49,671 nt of DNA from Ascoidea rubescens DSM 1968 (lineage: Eukaryota > Ascomycota > Saccharomycetes > Ascoideales > Ascoideaceae). Every line of letters begins with the position of its first letter. The first letter of the stretch is position 1. The position numbers were made by a program, and so were the translations under genes. The stretch is from contig NW_017962937.1 in NCBI RefSeq assembly GCF_001661345.1, positions 1-49,671 of the forward strand. Reading direction: 5' to 3'. The notes beneath the pieces are model-generated. The model saw only the letters and a program-made list of their open reading frames with translations, had not been told where the DNA came from and did not search any database. Positions 1 to 10,880 of the stretch are shown piece after piece.

Positions 1-95
1 ATCCACAACCTTGAACGTCTCCCCTTTGGCCGATGTCCGGTCAATGATTTTAGCAAACCAAAATAAAATTATGGACTATATCCTACAATCACATT
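1..95 (+). repeat. Left inverted repeat copy (MAT flip-flop repeat, inner end)
   Basis: Bases 1-95 are the exact reverse complement of 49577-49671, and identity stops at base 96, where the a and alpha idiomorphs diverge. The match runs to the window edge, so the repeat probably continues outside and only its inner end is visible. The outer 50 bases look richer in G and C than the AT-rich idiomorph sequence beside them. The candidate start codons of a1 (44 and 71) lie inside the repeat. The role as a recombination substrate for inversion is inferred from the MAT genes on both sides. Confidence 0.95.
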
Positions 96-473
96 ATCGA
101 CTTTCCGAAATCTTTAAAGAAAATTATTTGACTTTACTCTTGAGACTACAATCCTTATTTCTAAATATGAATTCAAAACCACAAAAGAAATGCGATACTT
201 CCATTCAGAAATCAGATAAAATTGTCTCAGTCAACAAAAATATTTTTCCCCAAAAACGAGAATTCCCCTTCGACGTTAAAAAACTATTGGAAGCGGTCTA
301 TGAGATGAAACCTTTTCCAAATTTTGATGAAAAGCAAGCATTAGCTTTAAAAACAAACTTGTCTAAAAGGCAAATTGAAATTTGGGTACGTATCAAATTC
401 AATTTTCTTCTCTTTATTTTGATTTTATTCTAACATCATAAAGTTTACAAATAAAAGAGGTCGTACAAAATGA
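44..473 (+). CDS. MATa1: MATa1 homeodomain protein (two exons)
   Basis: Likely the a1 homeodomain transcription factor, which in yeasts pairs with alpha2 to define the diploid state. Exon 1 runs from ATG 71 (or ATG 44) to 385. An intron of 58 bases (386-443) has donor GTACGT and a TTCTAAC branch ten bases before the AAG acceptor. Exon 2 (444-473) ends at TGA 471-473. The product from ATG 71 is 114 residues, close to the 126 of S. cerevisiae a1. The homeodomain is at about residues 60-114; after splicing helix 3 reads QIEIWFTNKRGRTK and ends the protein, just as S. cerevisiae a1 ends in VWFINKRMRSK. W, F, N and the basic residues are all present. The start is unsure because the frame stays open to the window edge. 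The first eight codons from ATG 71 lie in the inverted repeat. It converges tail-to-tail with a2. Confidence 0.9.
386..443 (+). other. Spliceosomal intron in MATa1 homeodomain helix 3
   Basis: The intron follows the tryptophan codon of helix 3 in phase 0. The donor is GTACGT at 386, the branch sequence is TCTAAC near 429-434, and the acceptor AAG ends at 443. Without splicing, the frame runs on into VRIKFNFLLF and loses the NKR motif, so the splice is strongly supported. Confidence 0.88.
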
Positions 474-612
474 TCTTTATAATACTTATGCTATATATCT
501 ATTATTATATACTCATAACACTATATAGTGCAACAATTGAATTTGTAGCTTCCTGAAGGTATCCGCTCAATGCTTTGTTGCTGGGGGTCCGAAGATGTGC
601 TGGTCAATCCCA

Positions 613-1303
613 TCAATACTTAATTTTGGTCCTTCTGCTATTTTGTTTTGCTTTCAATGAAAATTTTGTGATAATTGGTTTGTTTATTTTGTTTCTCTTT
701 TTTTGTTTCGCACCCGTTTTAATCAGCCTCGATGATCTTGCGCATAAATTCAAGTAGTGCTGTTGGCAATCATTACTTGAATCATACGTAGACCAACGAC
801 TCTGTTCTTCTTTTTTATCTACATATCCGTTATCAAAGTTGAAAGACCATTCTTCAAAAATAAGACTTTCCAAAAACGCAAGATAGTGAAAGTAAGATAA
901 TACGGAAATCAGAACACTATCGGTCCATATCTGTTGCTACTGTTAGTGGTCGGGACTGGAGACCTTTAATGTAAAGTGATTCAACTCACGAAATACATAC
1001 TGATGAAGCAATCTTCGATATATCATTTGTTGACCCAACTAATAAACCATTTAATAGTGTCCTCGCAATGATGAATTTATTTCTGGGTTTGCGGTGTCTC
1101 TCAGTCTTTTGCTCCAACCTGAGTGGTGAATGAATCATTGATGATTTCCACCCACTAATTTCAACAAACTTGAAATGACATCTTAAAGGATTTCTGAACT
1201 GTTTAGAAATAATTGTGGGTACTGCAACGAAACATCCACGATTTAAAAAATTTAATTTCATCGTTTTCGAGCAAGATGGTAGTTGAAATGAAATCCCTTC
1301 CAT
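613..1303 (-). CDS. MATa2: MATa2 HMG-box protein (two exons)
   Basis: Likely the a2 HMG-domain activator of a-specific genes. I start at ATG 1303-1301; the frame is open a little further upstream but has no ATG. Exon 1 (1303-1001, 101 codons) carries RKPRNKFIIAR at about residues 71-81, then NDISKIASS, the first helix region of a MATA_HMG box. The intron 1000-937 (64 bases) has donor GTATGT, branch CTAAC and acceptor TAG. Exon 2 (936-613, 107 codons) continues in frame with QQIWTDSVLISVLSYFHYLA, supplying the conserved W and the Y-F-LA-E block, and ends in a basic, lysine-rich tail. Total about 208 residues. Spacing between the IS and W positions is two residues longer than usual, so a slightly different acceptor is possible. 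One CTG codon sits in the HMG box. The gene faces a1 tail-to-tail, 139 bases away. Confidence 0.78.
937..1000 (-). other. Spliceosomal intron in MATa2 HMG box
   Basis: Read on the minus strand, the 64-base intron begins GTATGT and ends CTAACAGTAG, with the branch consensus only a few bases before the acceptor. It joins two separate open frames in phase 0, and the joined protein restores the HMG-box order PRN-F, ISKI, W, YF-LA. Confidence 0.75.
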
Positions 1304-1590
1304 CCCAAAAAAGCTTTGATACAAAATACAATCCGAGCCCAAAAGATATTGAAGAGCAACAATTGGTTGATTAACATATATTTAAATGAACTAAATTATC
1401 ATTTAAAGGGTTTTGAGAAAAGCACAACCATTAAATAAGATGATCACTCACGGACACAATCTGACACAAGGGCAAATTATCCATATTAAAAATGAGCACC
1501 CCAAACACACAAAACAGTAGCGCTGAAACCACTCCTAGTTAGTAGCAACCTTCTGCAAAGACATACATTCAAAAAACATCAATTTCATCC
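1304..1590. other. Putative MATa2 upstream region and idiomorph edge
   Basis: An AT-rich stretch with no convincing open frame lies upstream of the a2 start. It should hold the a2 promoter, though no single operator is clear. Retroelement-like sequence begins within about 300 bases of the a2 start, so the boundary between idiomorph and element cluster is abrupt. Confidence 0.45.
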
Positions 1591-1599
1591 ATGTGACTC

Positions 1600-2030
1600 T
1601 AAACAACCTTCAATAGCTACTCTGGTCTCCCCGATATGATCATTTGATACTTCGGTAACAGTTACAGGTCCGCATTAGTGCCATTCGCTGTACTATCCCA
1701 CCTCCTTGCACAAAGGCCAGTGTTGTAGCTAATCCAAGGTATTTGCTGTACCAAATTTGTGATTATGTATTAAGGAAAATTGATTGGAAGCACCAAGGAC
1801 AAAAAGGAAGTTTCCGGCCTCTTTTATAAGGCACTGGGATTGACTTCAGCCTCCCGCATAGTTGCATTGTCTCTCTCGGGGTCTGTCACCGGTCTGCTCC
1901 CGTAAAACTGTGTGCTCTACCCAACATTCCTATAAAAGGGGGCAGCGATCTCTTCAACGCCACTCTTTTTTATGTACTTCATTACCTTAATATTTAATCG
2001 TAGACACGCAAGCATGGCTTAAGGAGAAAA
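1600..2030 (+). repeat. Copia LTR (plus orientation), approximate limits
   Basis: Around 1890-1945 the sequence reads CTGCTCCCGTAAAACTGTG, then a TATAAAAGGGGGCAGCGATC box near 1931. This core recurs, diverged, at about 6.5, 13.1, 22.9, 24.4, 26.9, 36.3, 40.1 and 45.6 kb, each next to copia coding remains, so it is taken as the LTR promoter region of one family. The ends are not sharp. A second TATAAAA-like core in the opposite orientation sits near 1820-1826. Confidence 0.55.
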
Positions 2031-5000
2031 GTGCGGATTGTCTCTGGCAAAGAGCTGAGAGAACGATCGATGCTGCAACTTTTTTGTTTTGGCTTTGCTG
2101 TTGAGTCTTAGAGCTGCTTATTTTAGTCGGTCCCTTCAAGCATTCATCAATGAAAAACCTATTCATGCAGATCAAGTTATTTCCGACAAACGAAAAGTTG
2201 CTTCGACGTTCATTTGTTGGTGGTTGGTTTCAGAAAAATCATGTCCCGCTTTAATGGAAGTGGTGCCACACAATCGAGAGTATGGCGGTCCACTATTTGA
2301 TAACTTGGAGATGTATTACTGAACCATTAGCGTTGCAGCAGGTATTAAAGTGACTACCGCACTGGCTTCCTCACTAAACCGTTGTCTATTATCCAATAAA
2401 AGATACTAAAAAAATGATTCCAAGAATTTGACTCAATAATTATATGATTGACAATGCTGATCAAGCAGGGGCGATTTTTTGTTGTTTTTATTGTGTACAA
2501 CTTCTACGCTAATAGTGGTTTTCATCGATTGACACACAATAAGCAACGGACAGTTTGCGATGCTAAACATGCTTTCAATCATTCCGGCAATGAAAGATTT
2601 GCTGGTGGTCCCATGTCAGCGCCACTAGCCATGCTCGTAAAGATTTGCTGAAACGCCACAATGAAAAAACAGAGACACTTGTCTACTGCGTGGATGCCAC
2701 GGCAAGACGCTTTTGCTGGTCTGTCAACTGCAGGCAATGCTGGTGATGGTATGGTTGTTTTGGATGCCATTAAGGATAGTCACTTGAAGTTGGTTTGGCC
2801 GTGAACCAATCTAGCACGTTTATGGTGAGTTCAAATTGTATTAAGTTTTTAGTAGTGCTTCCCGACATTTGTGTGTTGTCGCTGATTTGAGTCGCGACAT
2901 TTCATTTAGTTAAGATTTGGGTACTGCCATATGTGTCACTATCATTGAAGCCAAAATTGCTTGTAGTACAATTGATTTGAATGGTAGATTATTGGAGCAT
3001 ATTGTTAATGCACCTCACAGCGCAAAATGCATTGTATTTTCACCTGCTACAAGTTAAAAGGCTGGCACTGGATACACGTACAATACGATTATCTTGGAAG
3101 TGCTTTGGACGGTGCAGACGCAGGATCATGGTTGTGTGAAAGTTTTTTTTACATAACTGCTGACCCGTAACTGACTCGTGATTGCAACCAGCTTTGATGA
3201 CGTCCGCGGGTGACTGTGGCATGAGACTTGCTTACCTATCACGGCATTTGTCTTGGTTGCAGGCTTATACTGTTCGTCTTCTCCAAAAAACTTACCATAG
3301 TAATTTAGATGTGCTCTACGACACAGGCCACCGCTGCGCTTGTTCATGTACTTCCTGATATTGTCGGGCGGATGGCGGTTGTTGCAGTTCACAAAAATCG
3401 TTGCTTTCTTGACACTCATCATGATTATTCAAAATATTTTGGTGTGGCTCCTCTTGCTTCACCACCAGTAGCTGTCTAGGTTTAGTATAATGAGTTAAAA
3501 TTACCCACAGCTTTCGATAAATGGGCTGATATTGTCAGAATTGTGAGAGAATTTGAATCCTCTCTATTCAACGACTTCTGCCAAACCGACAGAATCAAGC
3601 TTAAATATTCGGCTTTTATTAAATCTCATCAAAGTGCGGTCGATCATCGTTGGGATGTACCAATCGATTCAAAGGACACCACAATTTGAGTCTGAGCTTA
3701 TGTTCCTGATCATTTGTGGAATCATTATTCGATTTGGCTAGTGTGTGTCCTCAAGATGATACCTGCCATCCATGGCGCTTCAATAACCAATCATTTTGAA
3801 CTATTTCAAATATAAAGCGCTACTGCTGCGTTGATAAAAGATTTTGGATGTGTCGTCGATGCCATGACTTCTAACCAATTCATGAAACGATGTTAGATCA
3901 TTGAAATTTTTTCTAAGGTTTTGTTGGACTCGATTAGAGTAGCGAAGGGTACATCCTGTTCAATCTTTTAACGGCTCTGTTCTTGTCTGCTCATTTTTTT
4001 CAACTGAGGGAGGAAGAGTTTTGCTCAATGATTTATGTGGTGCGGCAATCGAACAAACAATTTCATTTGCCGTTGGAATTGCTCTTTCATCTGCTGCTTC
4101 TATGCGGGACCAAACTTCTTTTGCAGAGTATGGGAAAGATAACACATCTCGACTGCTTCAATCAATACATCAAAACATATCTCAACCACGGATCAGCACC
4201 GTACTGAAATGATTTTGGATGATGGTGACAATGAAGGTGCCAATGAAATTGAATGGCGTACAAAAGAATGTGTTTCAATGACTGATGATTATGATCAAAT
4301 TTTTGATCGAACCACCGATGGTAAATTTGAAGAAGTCCAATTTGGTGGAATAAAAAGAGTTCGTCACAAATGACTTGAGGAAATTGGAAGAGAGCTTTAG
4401 TGGTTTGCAAATATCTTGAGATAGCCCGTTAGTGAGAAATGTCCTCTGACCATGTTGGCTGCAACCTTTTCTGCCGGCACTACATCGGAATCATGGAATG
4501 CACTCCCAATCTGAAACGGTGCATGTCATTCAGTGTTTTAGGCATTTTTTGAGTACAACATTTTTTTTCTGTTGATGATCCTGCTCTAAAATAGCTAGTA
4601 GGCTGTCGATACTTACTTGCAACAAGATGAGAAGCAAATGGTAGTTTTCCAATGCGCGGAATATTTCATCGCTGTTGATCGGAGTTTCAAGGTGTTGATC
4701 ATACATAAACAATTAGTGCGGCAGTTCGCTATGAAGGAGCATGAGTTTTTCTGGGTTTTTGCGCAATTAAGGATTTGGAGGTTTATCGAATGGATGTAGT
4801 AACTCAGATTCGCCATGATGATATCGACGAGAAAAATTACATGAAGTGCCCTCCTTCATATGGTAATGCTGAGTAATCTTTGATTGTTCGAAAGTTCAAC
4901 AGATCAATCGCTCAGCTCAAAAATTTTGTCTTTGCTGGGAAAAAAAGACGGTTAAATATCTTCAATTGTGTATGATCCAAATATCTTCAAGTGAGCTTGC

Positions 5001-5990
5001 GGTGCTTTACTTTTTGAAAGACAAACATTCACTACATGCATTGACTATATCTCTATGATTTTCTTATCGCAAATTTCAGATGCAATTCTCTAGCTGGTCG
5101 AATCATATTTCACTGAAATGTTCAACATAAAAGTTCATGGACAAACTTCAGTAGGTGCCTTGCACTTAAAGTTGCGCGGATTCAGAGCAAGATGTTGATC
5201 GCTTTGTTGCCATACGTCAAATTGATGGTGGAGCGGCCTAAAATGGACCACTCAAAGTTACAGGGGACACCAAAGACGATTACCCGATACAAAATGCTAC
5301 TGGAAAACCATGGGTCTGAAGTTGACGCTGATGCATCAGCAGTGCCGAGATCAGTTGTTGCATCGTTGAATTTGGTTGCTTAATATTTTGGCTGCGATAC
5401 AGGTTTCGCGGCTTTTTCTCTGTTGATATCCTTGTTGACGATGCCATTTTCACTCAAGCTCTGTTAAAATGGGTTTAAAATATTGAACTCACACTATTAT
5501 ACCCTTCAGTAAAAACCAGCTTCATGCGTTCAGTTAGTTACATATGTTTAATGTCCTTGGGCTGCGGATATTGATGATGTGGAATTGCTTGGTGGCTGCA
5601 TGCCGCTCTTTATTTAAAACCCGGTCACCTTGAATTTATGGAAGCAGCATTCAGCATTCTTGCAGATTTGTGAAGGAAAATACGTTTCACTAACTAATGC
5701 AGTCAAAGAGGCTGTATTCCAATTGCAGGTTTTCCAGTATATTGGTTCAGATGGTTATCACCTGATTGCCAATTGCGATAACATTCTTGCAACTAACTTT
5801 GCTAAATTTCCCACCAACCGCAAAACCTCAAAGAGTATTCCAATTAGGCATCAGTTCATTTGAGGATTGTGCAATTGGTTTCTTTCAATTGCAAAAATTG
5901 AAATAAAATGTAATGCTGCTGATGTGTTATCCAAAGCGCTTAACCCCTCACTGTTCACCTATCGCAATTCATTCCTTCAACGATCAAACT
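2030..5990 (+). mobile_element. Copia fossil 1 (plus), gag to RNase H
   Basis: Internal region of an old Ty1/copia element, heavily broken in all frames with dozens of lesions. The surest part is the RNase H end at about 5690-5960, with TNAVKEAVFQLQVFQYIG followed by ADVLSKAL, which matches the usual copia order of a TEA-K-A block then an ADxLTKAL block. The reverse transcriptase and integrase portions (about 3.0-5.5 kb) are recognisable only by position and scattered similarity. An LTR lies before it and LTR-like sequence after it. Confidence 0.65.
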
Positions 5991-6640
5991 GCTCTACGTT
6001 TTACTTTCGTTTTTCTGGTAGATTGTGGGTTTTCTCACTATGGTTGTTTGATTGATTACCATTGGTTACGCTTATGTGATATAACTCATTTGTTTGAGTG
6101 TCCGTGGCTATATCACATGCATGTTGCTAGTAATTTAATGTGTTACTGGATCCCATTTTCTTTTACTAAAAGTTCAAGTTGAAATTGTACAGTACTTTCA
6201 TTCCATTGGATTGTTGATTTGGTGATTTAATAATCTATATTCTTGTTTCAAAACAACCAATTCTTGTCGCCCCAAAGTATATTCATTTGAGGGCCGTCGT
6301 TGAAATTGGAATTCGTTCCATTTCGCTCTTCAGCAAATGTGTGAAGATCAGAGTCTGCACTTACAACTGGTAAGCGTTTGCCCAAGAGGAGCGGTTTTTT
6401 GCAGAATCTTTAAATTGTTCGACCTCGTTGACCCGATCGAGTTACGTTTGGTTACCGAAATATCCGGGCTGAGCTGAGCCTCCCCGACGTCCACATTTAG
6501 TCCCTCTGGGGCTGCCACTGCTCTGCATTTCTGATGTTGTGTGAACAAACGCGGTTTTCCATATAGGGGCCGGCGTTCTGCTCATCGATCTTCCATTCTA
6601 TATACTACTCTGCTGTTGTGTACTCTCAGTGATGTGCTTC
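5990..6640 (+). repeat. LTR-like sequence between copia fossils 1 and 2
   Basis: This stretch follows the RNase H end of fossil 1 and precedes the gag-like start of fossil 2. Near 6560 it has CATATAGGGGCCGGCG, a diverged form of the shared promoter core, preceded by a CTGCTCTGC stretch. It is probably one LTR plus flanking remains; I could not see clean ends or a target-site duplication. Confidence 0.45.
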
Positions 6641-9600
6641 AACAAACGATGTGCTATTCTTTGCGAGGTATTTCTCTGATGTATTAGTTAAATTGCGAAA
6701 TACTTATGCTACTGTTGATGCTGAAGAAGCAATTTTATTGACCGGGTCACTCTTTTGCTCTAAGAAGCCAAATACATTTTTCAATATGAGAAATCTCAAA
6801 AAGTTGGGATTCAATACTCTTTGATATTCTCTACCTTTCTTACGCTATTGAAATTGTCGCGATCTTCCTTGCTGCTTCTGCGTTGGGTTCCTTCTACCGT
6901 GAAAGACGTTTAACTCAGTTTGCAGGCATTCACAGCATTTCCTTCACTGATGGACAATTGTCAACTAGTCCTATTATTGTTGATGTTGAATTCGCACAAA
7001 TTTTACTTTGATGTCGTTGATTCAAACAAACTGGTGCTAATGGTGATCGACTCAGCGAATTAACTGGTGATTCACCACCCATTCGAGGTATTGGTTACAG
7101 TATCCTTTATATTGAAAGTGAGAATTCTATAATAATTGTGAATGGTGGATCGTTCAAAGGTGATCTTGATGCCCCTAATTGTGCAAATTTAAATCATCTT
7201 TAGCTTCTACATATGAAGGGACCTTGGTTTTTTTCGCTGATTGGTCTGAGTTTGCATTGAGGCATTAGCAGATGAAAGATAATCATTGGCAAAATATGAA
7301 TGTCGCCCACCGCATCCGCTGTTGTGCTTGTTATTACTAGCTTGCGTCAACAGTTCCATGATTCAGGTGAGACTGTTGTAAATGAAACGAACATGTGAAC
7401 CATCTTTAGTGGCGGTTCTTCAACAAGTGAATGGGGTCACAACGGGAAGGAATCCAAAGTAATTCCTCAGGCAGTTACAACACTGACCATCACTGTGCCT
7501 GATCTTCTTGATGCGGGTATCATTTTGCCAATGCGAGATGCTTCGATTGATTAGAGTCGTTAATATTACACCAATTTTCATGAGTACTCAACGCACGTTG
7601 GTCATGCTGCAACTGGTGCTCAACAATTTGAGATTGCCAAGTTTGTCTACTACATGAAACCGGCTTGACAATCATTGCGTAAAACCATACACACTGTCAG
7701 ATTTTATAACCTGCTTTTATTCAGGCGGTTTGAAGATTCTTTTCAGTTTAAGAAAGTCGAACCTGAAATGTCTGTTGCATATGAGTATCATCAAACACGG
7801 CTCACTGAAGCTTGGCCGGAAAGAAGGGCACAAATCTATGGACAATGTTGATTGAAGCGATTCCTGCTAATCACTTGTGACATGAAGCTGTGATTTCAGC
7901 GGTGTCTTCGATGAAATTGATTCCCACCAATAAGGGGCTCGGTTGGCCACTGTGTTTAAATTATTATCTGGACGACCATCAATTGGTCCTACGATGATGG
8001 TGTATGGATGTGCTGCTTGGGCAGATATTCCCAAAGAGATCTCCCAATCGAAGCTATGCGATGCAAGTGTCCTCTGTGCTGTCAATGGATCAGACATAAA
8101 TTAAAATGGATACAGAGCGCCAATTCTCGTAACAATTGTGTTGTTGTCCGCTTTCTTTCTACTTTTGATAAAATCAAATTTTCAATAGAAGTTCCATCAT
8201 TTGCTTCTATTGAGTTAACAGATCCTTTTTGCCCTCAGAATTAAACCTATTCCTGCCGATTTTGCGAGGGAAATCAGTGCATTGTCCTCAACGACAAACA
8301 TAATAAACAAACTGCTTTTCCTGCAGACGGCTGATCAAAAATGAATTCTTCACAGAAAATAATGAATATATTGACATCACCGCAGATGATGAAAAGAATA
8401 ATGGGGGCAATCAAATTCAATGGGATATATTCAATTTCATGCATCAACTCGAAATAGTGATGCATTTGGTGAAGCCAACAATGGTGCTGAATCTCCGCAG
8501 GAGCAACTAATTGGAACCGAAAAATTTCGTGAGAAGGTTGCGAATTGCACCATGTACTTCAATGCTTTGAAAATGAATTGAGAGATACGGCGACAGGCAG
8601 GTCACCTCTGTCCTTTATGGCTACTGCACTTACTGCCGCTACCACTTTTAAACTGAATCCGGCGGTGCCATTCTGCTAAGTTGTTGGTCAGTCAGAGTTT
8701 GTCGAAAAGCTTGATAACAATTGATTTCATTTCGATCATCTCATAACTCGAGATATCCTGATGGCAAGTGCTGGCCGTTTACAATAAAGTCTGCGGCAGC
8801 AGTGAATGTTGCAAATGCTACACTCGTTGCTGAAAAATTACCTCATTTTATATTAGGTGATTACACTGATACATTTAGCCTTGTATCCAGGTATGAGAGT
8901 GTGAGGGGCCTCCGTGTTGTTGGACTATCAAACTCATTCAAAACTCATAAAAAGTAATGACAAGTGCTTTAATTGATGCTGAGATCGACGCTGAAATTCG
9001 TTTGAAAGAATTTCAGGGATGTGTGACTGCCGAATATTGTCTGAAGGTTTGGCGGTTGCACAAATTACGTTTGGCACGGACACAATCCTTTCGTTGGTGG
9101 CAGATAGACACTCTAAATGATCTTTAATTCAATGTTTCAAATCCCTTTAGATGAGCAAGGTGTGCCCTGTTTCTTTAAGAGGAACGCAAGTACTTGTTTT
9201 AAAGATCTTTGATGCAGTCTATCTTACCAAATTATCATTTGCGATGGTGATGGCAGGTAAATGCTTTTTCACCGAATTCTTCAATGACAAACATCTTGGA
9301 GTATTCCAACGTCGAGATTCCTCTCTGGATAGTCGCTACAGCAACGAACGAATTGACGCGTCAATGCAGAACCACCTCAGGCTGACGGTTTTACACTATG
9401 AAATAGACAATTAGCAGTCGCAGGATACAAAATCATTAATATCCCATTCACCATTGTCCATGAATCAGATGGCTTTTAGTTGGATGCTGAGCGTGCTTGC
9501 TTTAGAGATCAATTGTTCGATAAATGAATTATGGAGGAAATTCTTTACGGAGTGAAATTTGTTTTCTTGGTTGGTAAGGCAATCGAATTATTGGTGCGCC

Positions 9601-10100
9601 ATGCAAAATGCACTAAAGTTGAGCTACAATGGTGCTAGGATGTTTGAGTCAGATTCAATATGTGGTGATGAGAAAGGAGTCGCGTCAGATTTCCCAGTTG
9701 AACACTCCGACAGTGATTTGGCCGCAGAAATTTTGAAACCAAAAATCAGATACATGTAATCTGTTTACGATTAATGACCAGCGACTTTGCTGAATCTCAA
9801 AAGGAGGACCCACAGCGGCTTGCTGATTTTGAACCGCAATATATTTCACACATTCAAGCAGTAGCAAATGCTGAGATCCCATTGCAGGTGTTGAAGTATG
9901 TCGGTCCAAATGCCGATATAGCCATTGTCTACCGCGCCAAGAACTTTGCTGTCAAGTGTGCTGATCATCCAGTCAATTTGAAACCCACCAGCCTTTATTC
10001 AATCACCTACCACTTTGTAGAAGAGTTGATCAAATTGGCTTTCACTTTGGCAAGAGTTTTTACTAAAGTTATAGATGCTCAAGTGAAATGAGGCGCATAG
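6640..10100 (+). mobile_element. Copia fossil 2 (plus), gag to RNase H
   Basis: Old, heavily broken Ty1/copia internal region. At about 8004-8036 the plus strand encodes GCAAWADIPKE, the conserved copia integrase C-terminal block (typically VFGCxAYAHIPKE). At 9850-10070 a frame of about 105 codons carries QAVANAEIPLQVLKYVG and is the RNase H region. Order and spacing of the two blocks fit a nearly full-length copy. Dozens of breaks are present. Confidence 0.7.
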
Positions 10101-10880
10101 CGCATCTCCATGTAAACAAAGGAATGCATTGTTTTAATAATTCTACTGTTGAGGGTTCTGGATTGTTAGTAAAATTGATTTCTTTCGCTCTGCCCACTAT
10201 TGGTGCCCCGATTTTTTTTTGACCATTCAACAGCATTGTTACTGATTTCTTTTAGGGACTGTGTGAATATCGTATTGAATAAAATTACAAGTTGCTTTTA
10301 TCACAAGTTTTCATTTGAATTTGCACAACGATCACGTGAGCTTTGCAAACTTCTTTCAACTACAGTCGGTGTGATTCCTATTTAATTACTTAATATATTT
10401 ATTCTTGTTTTGTTGTTGAACTAATTTAACCGTCTACTAGTGATGCTTGATCGGGGGTTAAGCAACATTGTAGTTTGCTAGCCAGCGAGCAGCCGACATA
10501 ACGAACTACCCAAATAAGTTACTTGACACAGGAAACAAAACATTTGCCATTACTATTTGCTTGAGATGAGAGAAGACTCTTGTAGGCCAATGAGCATCGC
10601 ACTATTTTGAAATCACCCACTTTCTTCCGAAAAGTAGTTTTTCTTTGAAGGCTATAGTTGGGATTTAACCGAGCTTAGAGTGCCCTTGAGTGGATGAGCT
10701 GTTTTCAGCTTCCCAGATGTGTAAATTGGAGGTTTTGGATTTGTTTCAGCACTGCTTGAGCGGCCCTGTGTTATTCAACTTGGTTTGCAGTAAAGGACAG
10801 CAGCGTGGAGTTCAACGTTCATTTTCACTACACAACTGTTTACCACAACATATTACCATGGATTTGCTACTTTAGAGGCA
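10100..10880. other. LTR-like or unassigned sequence between opposed copia fossils
   Basis: The stretch lies just 3' of the RNase H end of plus-strand fossil 2 and just 3' of that of minus-strand fossil 3, so it should hold the 3' LTRs of both, facing each other. I see no clear promoter core or ends, and no supportable gene. Confidence 0.35.

Noticed and set aside
3126-3422. 98-codon minus-strand frame
   Set aside because: The flanking remains read as plus-strand copia fossil 1, and this frame has no recognisable domain.
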